Part shown: piece after piece, positions 1 to 42,400 of the stretch | Position numbering within the stretch: position 1 is the stretch's first letter | Layout: each line of letters starts with the position of its first letter | Source of the DNA: Otis tarda | Taxonomy: Eukaryota > Chordata > Aves > Otidiformes > Otididae | DNA: 64,000 bases | Direction: 5' to 3' | Assembly: GCA_026413225.1 (NCBI GenBank) | Contig: CM048554.1 | Span: forward strand, 6,402,001 to 6,466,000 | Position numbers and translations under genes: made by a program | Notes under the pieces: generated by a model | What the model was told of the DNA's origin: nothing | The model's database searches: none | The model's input: the letters and a program-made list of their open reading frames with translations, nothing else

Positions 1-31314
<31,314 letters not shown>

Positions 31315-31530
31315 GCCGCCGCCGCTGCCCGCCTGCAGGCCGCCGCCGCCGCTCGCTCCGGGACGGGACGGGTCGGGCCAGGAGGAGGGGAGACGGAGGA
31401 GGAGGAAGAGGAGGAGGAGGCACCGCCGCTGCTGCCGCCGCCGCCGCCGCCCCGCTCTAATATACCGCGGCGCGCACCCGCGCCGAACAACGCCGCTTTT
31501 CAAGCGCTTTCAATAGCGCCCCGGTCTTCA
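31315..31530 (-). promoter_or_regulatory. JAG1: Presumed JAG1 5' leader
   Basis: This is the GC-rich stretch upstream of the JAG1 ATG. On the mRNA strand it has GGC triplet runs at about 31316-31358 and 31427-31450, with a CTC/TCC-rich tract between them. No ATG occurs upstream of the start codon on this strand as far as 31792, so there are no upstream ATG reading frames. The outer limit at about 31525 is inferred from the TATA-like element, not measured. Confidence 0.5.
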
Positions 31531-31549
31531 ATGCAAAGCAGCCCGGCCT

Positions 31550-31557
31550 CCTTTTAT
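31550..31557 (-). promoter_or_regulatory. TATA-like element (ATAAAAGG) of JAG1
   Basis: The minus strand reads ATAAAAGG about 240 bases upstream of the start codon. A typical 25-30 base spacing would place transcription start near 31525. A second weaker candidate, TATATTA at about 31458-31464, would give a leader of about 120 bases. Choosing between them needs transcript 5' ends. Confidence 0.4.
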
Positions 31558-31761
31558 TCTCCTTATTCTCTCGCCTCCCTCTTTTCTTTCCCTTTTCTCT
31601 CTCTTGTTTTTGTTGGTTGTTGGTTTTGTTTTGCCTTTTTTTTTTTTTCTCCTCCTCTCCTTTTTATTATGGCGATTATTATCCCGATCCTTTTATTCCT
31701 TTTCAGGTCGCCGGCCGCCGCGCGGTGGAGGCGCGGCGAGCCCCCTCCCCGCCCCCCCGAG

Positions 31762-31800
31762 ACACACACGCATACACACACGCACACACACGCACATGCA
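31762..31800. repeat. Alternating purine-pyrimidine CA/CG tract
   Basis: This is 39 bases of perfect purine-pyrimidine alternation made of CA, CG, TA and TG steps, about 240 bases upstream of the inferred transcription start. Such tracts can adopt Z-DNA under negative supercoiling. Confidence 0.8.
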
Positions 31801-32800
31801 GCACACGCACCGCCCGGGAGCCGGCCGCCCGTCTGGGAACCCCGCCGCCGCTCGGCTTCATCTAGCCCACGGCGGCAAGGCGGGGAGGCCGCCCGCCCGC
31901 GCATGCGCCCATCCATATGCATGAGGCGGGAAGGAGGGGAATGGCAGGAGGGAGGGGAAGGCAGGTACCGCCAGGAGAGGAGGAGGAGAGCACGGCGCAG
32001 AGGGGAGGGTTACCCGGCCGCAGCCGCTCCCTCGGAGGGAGGTGGCGGGCCCCGGCCGAGGGTCGCAGCTCGCCCCGCCTCCCTGGGGAAGCCCCGCTCC
32101 GCAGGTGCTTCCCGAACTATCTGGGAGCAGCAGAGCCCGGTGAGGCGGCTCGGGAATGGCGGGCGCCTTCCCTGAGCTTGCAGGCAGCGCCGCGCGGAGG
32201 AGAGGGCTTTTCCCGCCCGCCGCTGCCCGGGAGCAGAGCGAGAACCGCAAGCCTTTTCCTCCTCGGGGCTGGCTGAAGGGAAGAGGGAAAAAAAAAACAA
32301 AACCCACACACAAAAAAACCCACCCCAAACTCGAAGCCTTTGAGGTGTTTTTTGCAGTAAAAACTTCTTCCCGCCTTCCCGCCCCGTGTTACCTGAGGGC
32401 AGCGCGGCCGTTACGGGGCGGGGGGCGGGCGCGCACGCTCGCGGCGCGGCCGTTGAGGGAGCCTCGAGGCTGGGGTGGGGGTTGCTGCTGAGGAGAGGGC
32501 GCACCCCGGGAACGGGTTTGGACTCCCCGAGGGGAAAGGAGAGACGGGCGGCCCGGTCTCTTGAGGTAGTCACCGCTGCCCCCCCGGCCAGCGGCTCTCC
32601 TGAGGGAAGCGGAGGTGGCAGTCTCCCCCATGGGACTCGTTGTGTCCTCCTTCCCGCCGCCAAGGATCTCCCGTGGATTCGGGAGGGAAAGAGCGGGAAG
32701 CGGGGCCCATCCCTCGGCCACAGCTCCAGGCTGATTTGGCCAGGGAAGGCAGCGGCTGGCCGAGTGCAGAGGCTCGCCTGCTCCCGACCCTGGAGAAACA

Positions 32801-35800
32801 CATCCCAGCTTCCAAGTAAGCGCTGGGGTTTGTCAGCCACGTCCTTTCGGGAACAAGGTCTGGAGGCACATGGCCGGGTGGTTACCTCTGGGACTCCTTG
32901 CCACGGGACACTGAGAAGCCCAGCAGTTTCCACAGTAGCAAAAAAGTGTCCAGACTGGCTCCCAGAGGAAAAGCCGTGAATCAAAGGGCATTGAATGACA
33001 ACAACAACAACAAAAAAAACCACCCCTGACTTTGTCCCTGGTTTGGGAAGTCCCCGAGCCACTGATCTAGAAGTCGGGTGAGTGTGCTGGGAACTGTCAC
33101 TGCATCTCTGTCCCTTTCTTCCTGAGGCGCTGGAGACAGGAACCTGGCCTACATGACGTTTGGTCTGACCCAGAACTGCTATTCTTATGTCCCTATCTCC
33201 TCTTCCACCCTGATCTAACACAGTAGATGTGTGAATGTCTATTTTACACACCAGTCAGTGGTATAAAGGAAAACAAGATTTCTGACCTAATTTTATCTCC
33301 TTTGTTTTCATTTCCTATGGCAAAAGCAAAGTGCATCCTTGTTCTTGGCTGTGGTAAGGTCCATCCTGTTACGGGGCGTCTACGGCTGCGAAGCTGGCAG
33401 TGCTTGTGCTCCTGGCCCTAGAACCATGCTCACACCTTCCTCAGACTCCTGCAGATCACTTCCCATCTGTGAGCTCAAAACTTAGATTACACACCAGCAA
33501 TTTTGGCATGCCTGTGAGGTGCACGGTTGCCGAATCCTCTTTCCAGCCTTGTTCAGCCCAGATGTTCCAAGAGTATCAGTTGTTCCTTACCTGGAGTCAT
33601 TAACTTTTCTTAGGCTGGTAAACCTTCATTGTGTTTTATCCACCAAGTGGCTGCAGTTTGGTGAGATGAGAACCAGTGCCTCTCTCTTTTTTTTTTCGGT
33701 GGGTGTTGGTTAGCTGCTGCAGCCTATTCAAACGTTACTCATTCACGAGTGCCACACATGTGCTCCTCTGGGCCTTTAAATACCCTGCTGCCTGCTGGTA
33801 CGCTCCATACCTTTAGGGCAGGTCTGGAGTTGGCCTTTCTGCAAAAGGTTACTCCACCTGTTTGACTCCAGTGCTTAGGAAATCCAGAGTTCTGGTTCCC
33901 ACAGTGCTTGTGACTCAGCAGCGTAGCTGCCCTTAAACGGAATTACTTGTCCAACAACTTAAAATGCTTTGCAAGCACTAATGAATTAAGCCTCCCTATG
34001 TCTTGAGATGCAAAGTATCACTGATGGGTAAACCAAGGCAAAGAACTAGTCATGTGCAGAAGAGCGTTGCAAACTCTCTCCCTCTCAGCCCTGGAAGAAA
34101 TTTTGACCTCATGGAAGTCAGTAGCAAAATGCCCTTAACTTATTACGGCCAGAATTTCACTCTTGAAGTTCTATCTCCTGCTTTTCTTCCCTGAGCTCTT
34201 GAAGCCAGATCTTTAGCCACTGCACAGCAGCACTGCGAACCGATTGAGCATGGTGCATTACGCAGCCTGAGGATCTTCTCAAGATGGCCGTTTCACCGCA
34301 TAGACAGCGGCGTACAAGTTGCTGCGTGTGCACAGGGGGCCCGAATTGTAGTTGCTTTGAATAGCCCGAGACTGGTGCGTGTACAATTCCTGCTGCAATG
34401 CTCTGCTTGGTTACGTCCGTGTCTCACGAGGTGTGGAGCTGACGTGTCTTCCTTTGAGGCTGGCAAAGAACTTTTCAATGTCTGGCACTCAGCTTTTTAC
34501 ATTGCGTAAAGTTACTTCCTGCTGATCTTCCTATTCTGACGTAATTAGATTACATCCACATTGGGAGCCGTTATAAACAACCAGTGTGCCAAGGTCCAGT
34601 GTTACAGACAGTACTTCGCCTTGCGCCTGAATCTGTTCCCTAATATAGCGTTAGATCCCGCATTGTTGAAGGCTCTGGGAGAATGCCTCTGGACTTTGGT
34701 GGGACGAGGACCACAGCCTTTAGATGGACCGCCTGGCTTATGAGGGTCAGGTGTCATCGAGTCAATTCTTTGTGTTAGGAGAGTTGTAATTTCCTTTTAA
34801 AGCTCGGTGACTCATTGAATCATGGCTGCGAACAATCCCACAGGATTTCCTTAGTTTTGTGATACCTGCAGGTAAGCTTGGAATGGCGCCCTTGGAAAAA
34901 TTATTCGTTCGGGGACCTGCTCCATCTCATTTTCAAGTCAGTGACTAAACTGCTGTTTACTGCTGTAATGCAGATCATGATGGTTGCGTAACCGTGAGGG
35001 CCTGATCCTGCATCAGCTTTCAATAAAACAGGAGAAAGGTCTACCAGAAAATAATCGTTTGAGATGTGGAATCTGCAGTTGTAAAGAATGCATAAAGCTT
35101 GACGGCCTCATTTCAGAGCAAATGAAGAGGCCGGAGGAGCCCTTTGTTTCTCCATAGGTTGTTATAAAAGTAGTTTTGCTTCTCTAAATTAGCCACCCTC
35201 TAAAATTCATTTGCTGCAATTTTAGGTGTAATTCTGGACAAACTGAGTGAAAGAGTGAACATTTCATCCACTTGGATTATCTTTTATCTAGGAGTTAAGC
35301 TTCCCTGTTGCACAGAAAAGAACATATAACTACAGTCAATCACGGATGAGCGAGCTTTTAGATAAGACCTTTCCTATAATACACCCGTAACACTTTATTT
35401 TCCTCTTGCTGTACTGGAAGTGACCTCCCCACTTGGGCGAGTGTCGCGGAGGCAGAGATAGGGACCGTGCCGTGCTGCTTGGCTGACACACATTTCAGAG
35501 CAACACATTCCAGCAGATGAACCCATTTGCACAGTTGAGTGATCTAAACTTAGAAAGCTAATTTCTCTAATTACAAAGTGAGACTGAACTCCTGTAAAGC
35601 TTTTCATCACCTGAGTGGAATGGGAATTGCACTTCCATAATCATTTAATGTCTAGAAACTAATTAGAAAGCGTTTTGTGGGGAGGCCACGCCTCCTGTTA
35701 GACCATTTCACAAATGGGTCAGGAGAGAAAACTACCTCTGATGAGAAAGTTGAGCAAGTGGCAGAGATTAGGAGAAAAAGTACAGTTTATCAAACACTGA

Positions 35801-38800
35801 GCAGTGCATGCCTACTTCCATAAAAGCTTCAGTTCTTCAGAGTCAGGAGATTTCTTAAAGCTTTTTCTGTAGGCAAGTTCTCCAAATGTGACAAAAGATT
35901 TTGGAGAAGATGCTCTAATGACTAAATCCAGTTTGCTGCTACAAGGACTTACTTTCCTCTTTCCCTAGAGCATGTTGCTTAAGAGAATTAAGATTTCAAC
36001 CCCTGTTGTGTATATTGTGCATGTGTGTTTTGTGACTTTGAAACTCTCACCTTAGTTTTTCTGTACCTTAGCTCCCTGGAATGAAAATGAGGCACTAAAT
36101 CTAATTCAGAGGATACTCTGACAACAATAAAAACTAAAGATTGTGGGGTACCCAGAAATTACTGTAGTGAGAACCAGTAGAGTTCTTGAAGGAGTTAAAA
36201 GTTGTAGAGCCAAAAATTATGTCTATTGTGGAGCTTTTAAGTTTTATCCAGCTGTAATTAACTGAATCCATAACATTATTGCTTTCTGTCACAGCTTAAA
36301 ATTGAGACCTTACTCTGTTCCAGAGAATAATACTGTTTCTCCTTCAGTTTCCTTTATTTATATACATATAAAACCTGCTTTCTGGTTGTTTCTGTTAACC
36401 CTTTGAGGATTGGATGCCTCCACATTAACCTATGAACCCTGTTGCTTTGTCCTTCAGTTATTCTCACCGGTGGTGAGATTCCTATACACCAGTGATTTGA
36501 TCTCAAATCCCTGCTTTCTAAAAACGGGGGAGAGCTGAGACTACAGTTTTAGATCTGAGTAGGGCTGCAGCTTATCAAGCTAGAGTAGCTTCCAGTAGGT
36601 GCAAAGACTGTGACACTGAGCAGTGCTGGCACGTCTGTCATGGACAAGATGACACTTTCATTTGATAAGCAGTAACCTCAGCTATTCTTGACAGTTGTAG
36701 AAAAGGCTGCACTGAAACCTAGGCTGAGCCCTGTCTCCAATAAACAATGACTGCTCTTGAGAGAGCTCCAAGTTTCTAGTAGGGTTTTTCTCATGGTTTT
36801 CTGCAACTGTGCTTCTTTTAGCCAATTTTATTGAGTAAGTGCTCAGATCAAGTTTAATTTTCTTGTTATGAAAGCATCAAAATGCTTGAAGTTTTCTTTT
36901 CATGTAGATTCTTTTCATTGTTGTATGCATATGATAGTGTGTGTTTAATATGTTCTCAATCACAAACTATTCTAAGGGTGCAAGACTGAAGTATATAGAG
37001 GTGTCATTTAGCTAAGGAAATAAGAGAGCTGTGATTAGCAAATTTAAATTTGGGTGTACAATGTATGTCTTCTTGCCCTCACCCTCCATTGTTCTGTGGC
37101 TGATCTAATATTCTAGGCCTTGGGTTTACTTCGTCCTGCATGGGGAATATGAGGGGAGTTGCTTCATTTGTCATGAAGGAGCATTTAGAGGAGTTAGGAT
37201 TACTAAAATCCAGATTCAGCCCAAAATATAGATGTGCCTAAGTCAAGGAACAGAAAACTTTTAAGATAGGGATGTGCTTAAGTAACTTCCTGGAATGGCC
37301 AGTGAGTTGAGCTTTGGAGTTGGGTGAGTGGGAGTGGCGCTGCTATTCTACAGGGGAAAGGTTTCTCCAGGGAGTTAGGGGTACCTACAGTGGCACAGTG
37401 GCCTGTGCTTATCTCGTCCCTTGGCACTGCCTGCTCCCTGGCAGAAGGAACCTTTCAGTATCAGCTAAATATTTTTAGATAAAGCAGAGGCCCCAGAGGG
37501 TGGCTAGCATCCTCGGTGGCACAGATAAAGACAAGGTCCTAGGCAAAGGGGCTAAAAATGGCTTTCTCTATGTCTATCCTTTACACAGGAATTAAAAAAA
37601 AAAACCCTTGACCGTTCTGCATGTTACAACAGTGCCACTGGCATGCAGGTGTTACGTGCAGCCACGTTGGTGGCTTTTCTGTCACTGAGCATGCAGTGAG
37701 AGATGTGACTCTGTTAGAGCCAGCAGCGTTTGGATGAGTCTGAGTCTTCTCTGATTTGGGAGTTTTGGTGTTGAAACACTGCATTTTGAACAAAGTCCAT
37801 ATCAGTTTTAGCAGTTAATTGCTTGAGCCTTTCCCACTGCTGCTCTGGAGTTAGCTGTGATCAAAGTGCCTGGGACTACTAGCAGGATAGTGGAAACAAG
37901 AGTGAAGAAGGAATGGAATAAGAGTAGGCTAGGGGCATCATGGAGAGATGGCAAATAAAAGGCCTTGTCCTTGGGAGTATGAGCAAGATACCGTGCGCTG
38001 TTCACCCTGCCTGTCTGATTAAAGATTTTTCTCTGCTCTTTCCACAGTACCTGGAAGGTTTTACATTTCTGCCTCTCGGTCAGCCATTCTGTTTCACAAC
38101 ATTTTCAAACAGACGGGAGATGATTTTCCCTTCAATTGTTCCTGATCTCGACCCTGAGTCCTGTACCGCTCCAAGTGCCATGAAGGACATGCCTGATTTG
38201 TGGCACTGTGGCAGCAAGACATGCTTGGTGAAGACCTGAAAGAAAAAGAGCCTGGCTGCAGAATTGGACCCTTAAAACCAATTAATTTCTTTGAAGGTAT
38301 TGGCATTACTCAGTGTGCATCTGCTTTATGTCTGAAAAGGGCTACAGACTCTCACAGATCCACAATCTGTGTGTTGCCCTGGAATCGCTGGGGTTTTTAT
38401 ATATATAATGATGATTTTTATTTACTGTGGCAGAGGGGAACGAATGAGGATCTGCCACAACCTGAATAGAAGCAATTCCACACCTGTCCCTTTAAATGCA
38501 CATTTGGGGCTGGCTGCCTTTTATTGTCCTCCCTCCTCTGGGGCTGCATGGGAGGGAGAGAGAGTGTGTGTAGAAGGATTTCCCAGCCGAGTGGGTGACC
38601 CCTCATCTTGCTGCTCCAAGCAGTGACTTCGCTCCCTCCTTTCTTTCCAATATTTATTGGAAGCACGTGCTAAGGAATCTGTGAGCCTGCGATGCTAATG
38701 AGTGTGTGGCACAGAGCAGAGCGGGGCACCAGATGCAAAGGGATGGGCGCGTTTCCTAATGAGGGGGTCCTGAGACCCATCTGTTGAGTCTCGTGGGCCT

Positions 38801-39408
38801 TCAATGAAGTTAGCTGCACAAGGTTGCCAGAGGAGGTTTTTTTTCTCTAATTCTTTTAGTTCTCAACAAGTGCAATCCTGTATAGAGCAGCATGTCATGG
38901 GGTTAGGCTTTGTTGTTACTAGCAGATAATGTGACTTTGAAAAGAACGCCCCCACCCCAGCTGAAAGGAGGATAACCCTCTACCCCCTTCCTTCCCATCC
39001 TCCTTGCTCAGATCAATAACAGGTCCCTAGGCACAAAGCCTGCATTCTTTTATTCTCAAATTAAAGCAGCTGCAGCAGCAACACCACAGCTCATTGGAAA
39101 CCTATTAGCTTTTGAAAGACTTAATCCAGTTTGAAAATAACTAGTGTTTCTCAATCCTTCACGCACTCACTCCCGCAAGAGGCAATATTCTTAGGCTGCA
39201 TTGAGAGTAGATTGGGTTTATTATTATAATAACCTGCGTCTTTCTCAGTGTCCCAAAGGGGCAACAAAGAAGGCAAAATGTCAGTTTCCCAGCTTCATAC
39301 AGCCTAAGAACATCGGATTTACTCCACCATACTCCACCCTATCACTGGGCTATGCTGCTTACCATCCTGCTTTCAATAGTGACTGATATCTTGTGGTTCA
39401 CCCTCCGA
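32801..39408. other. Upstream flank, no gene seen (proximal part)
   Basis: No reading frame with recognisable domains and no RNA gene is seen. There is a short CAA repeat at about 32997-33012 and a possible repeat remnant at 34098-34165. A block of complex unique sequence at 39001-39145 may be regulatory. The short ORFs on both strands look random. Confidence 0.75.
34098..34165. repeat. Possible old amniote repeat remnant
   Basis: TTTTGACCTCATGGAAGTCA, then GTAGCAAAATGCCCTTAACT and GGCCAGAATTTCAC, looks like a decayed copy of the TGAAGTCAATGG-type amniote repeat. Confidence 0.4.
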
Positions 39409-39494
39409 TTTCATAGTTTTTAAGGCCAGAAGGGACTATTATGATAATCTATTTGACCTCCTGCACAACACAGATATTAGAATTTCATCCCAGG
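39409..39494 (-). mobile_element. Old CR1-like fragment
   Basis: TTTTTAAGGCCAGAAGGGAC followed by ATTATGATAATCTATTTGAC and CTCCTGCACAACACAG resembles an old CR1-type 3' region found widely in reptiles and birds, on the minus strand. The family name is from memory and uncertain. Confidence 0.55.
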
Positions 39495-42400
39495 TTGGAT
39501 AAAAGCTGGGAGCAGCTGGATTCTTTGATGCTGCTCTGCTGGGCAACACTGGAAATGTGGGGTTTTTTTTCGGGGTACTTTTTGCTCTAAGTGGAATTTG
39601 TTCTTTTTAAGTACATTAAACACAGAGCTTTGCAAATGGGACCTTTGTGCATACTCAGCAAATGCCTTGCTTTGGAGATAGGGGAGCTGATTTTAGGTAG
39701 AAAGGGTTTGCTCACCCATCTTGGTGAGCACCCATTTTGTTTAGCTTTTGTATCTAATCACCCCTTTACTGTGGATCTCCTTGCAGCAACCCAGTGAGCT
39801 AGTTACTTCCGTTTTAAAGGTGGGGATCTGAAATTCAGCAATTACTATGCCCTTCAGAGACATCTAGGCCCCAAATACCTTGTGAAGACCACAGCAAGTA
39901 GGAAACAAAAATTTTCTTGAACAGGGTCCTTAATCTCGTGCCCCTAGTCACACTGGAAATCTGTAGATGATCAGGAAACTTGTTTTCTCTTTTTTTTTTT
40001 TCTTTCGAGTCCTAGCCTAGTGTGTTTGCTGGGACATCTTTCTCTGCTCAGTCTTTTCCTGTACTGTGCCAGTCCTAAACCTTTCCTGTAAGTGCTGCCA
40101 ACTGTTGTCGGTAATGACGGTACAGATATTTTGCCAGTGGTAGCTGGGGTAAGACCACCAACTGACTTCCTGAAGGCCACCAAACAGCAATAGCTTTTGA
40201 TTTCAACTGACCTGGACCAGATTCAGTGTGGTGACCTAGAGCTAAGGGGCTCAGTATCTCATTACTAATCCCTTGAGCTAGCCAATTCCTTCCAGCAAGT
40301 CAATGTTTTCTAAAGTGTTAAAAGACTTTTCCTGCCCGCCTGCCCATTAAATCCTGCTCTTCTGTCCGTGTCCTTGGATCAGCCTAATCACTGAAGTGGA
40401 TCAGTTTCAAGTCTTAAGGATGCAAGCTGTGGTACTGACAATGCAGAAGATGGCAGGCAGCGCAGCTGAGGCACTGCGGTGCAGGCAGTGGGATAGACAC
40501 TGCTCTTAGGAATCTGCTTTGGGGTAACCCTAATGTGCTGCTTTTGTAATACATGGCCAGCTGGGACGTGGTGTTTCCTGCTTTTGGCTTATTTATGTGA
40601 GATTAATAATTTATATATGTTTCTAGAAAATTTAGATTTATTAAAAAGAAACTAATTCTTTCCCTGGATCATCCACTGGCATTACTATTTGAGTGCCTCA
40701 AGTACTAATTATCTTCTGTCACATTTTAATCGTCTCACTTTCAATGATGGGGAACCTTGCTTCACAGAATGAACCACACAGAGCATCGTCACTGTGTTCT
40801 AATGTATCCTTATTCTTAAAGTCTTGTATTTTAAAGATATAGAGAAATGTGTTGCAAAAGACTGCGTAGAGAAAACCATTGTGTTTTACATCAGAATCTA
40901 TAATAGCCTCGTCCACATACACTTAGCAGGAAACAACTTCCATTTTCTTAATTTTGGATTGGATACAGAGCTGCTTAGACATTTCAGTCTTATATATATG
41001 TGTCTCTTCTTCCAGAAAAGCTTCTTCATAATTTGTATAGGCTTACAAGAGTGAGCACATATATTGCTTCATGTATTTGCTTCTTTTTTTTTGCCTCATA
41101 TATGTCTGTATGAAAAAGGGGAGCTTTTCTTAGACATTTCAGTTACTTATCCTTGAGAACTATTTTGTTAATATTTACTCTGGTAAAGTGGGCAGAGCTG
41201 TATTTTTATGAGGAACGATTTTCTTCTTGCAAAGCAGGAATCCTGTTTCCCCCACTACTTATGCAGCTCTACATGCGGCAGTGCCTGTGCACACACGTGC
41301 ACTTGAATACAAATTTCCCTTATCAATTTTTTCTTAAAACAGGAATTATTCATAGGGAGTATGTCTGCCTTTGACTGGATATAGTACACTAGGCTGCAGA
41401 TGAAAAGAGCGTACATTTCCCAGCTTCTGCACTTGCTCTTACAGAAGGAGATGTGTATTCACTGAGGGGTACTACCACATCTGTCCTTACTTTCACTCAG
41501 TGAATCAGGATACTCTAATTCGAGGCTAGCTCATTAAGAATATTCTCACAATAGTTAATTAGTCTCCAGAATCACAGGAAGTTTCTCCAGCTTTCCAATA
41601 CTGGTGGTGTCAGTTAGTGCTTTGTTACTGTTTGAAACGATGTTCTTAATGTGGAGCTTGACATGAAGGCCCATGTCTAGTAAAGGCACAGAAGCAAAAT
41701 CTACCAGTGTCCTTCCTCTTGCTAGAGCTTTGTTTATCTGAATTGTTTCCCAAGTTAACTCCTGTGGCCTAACCCCACAGAAGAGAAGATCTAATCTCTA
41801 ATTGTCCTCTGGGACTATTCCTGCAAGGTCCTTGAAGAATATATCCTGTTTTCCAGTCAAAGAGTTATTCCAAGGATGTGTCCTGTCTTCTCTTCTCATT
41901 TGAAGATTGTTTACCTGTTATTTATGAACTGTGTTTTGTCTATGGACTATTCCTAGTGTGGTGGCATTGTGATGCTTATTAGAGAAGGAGGAAGGATTAA
42001 AACGGCTCAGACTTTACATACATACTGTATGCAGGAGGATTTACAGTCATATTAGAAATGTACCAAAGCCCAGCCAACCCTTGGAGGCAGCAGGAATTCG
42101 GCCATCAGTGGAAGACAGATTGAGTCTGTAACAGAGAAATATTGAGAGAATTCATAATTACCTGTTCCGATGATGTTTTAGAGCAGCATGGTATATGTTG
42201 TTGGGTGTCAGATGTGGAACAAGATATTGAGCATTTCAGGCTGGTGCTAAAAAAAAAGCAATTCATGGATCAAATTATGCATGTATGTGAATATTCAAAC
42301 TGAACTGTAGCAAACGGAATTCTCTCACTCATGCCAGCTAGGATTACAGTTTGGCAATTTTATTAGAGTATGAAGAGGTCACTTATTGTTTCAAAAGAGG

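Noticed and set aside
31458-31464. TATATTA as the main TATA box
   Set aside because: It is kept only as a second choice. ATAAAAGG at 31550-31557 is closer to consensus and sits outside the GGC-rich leader, but sequence alone cannot settle this.
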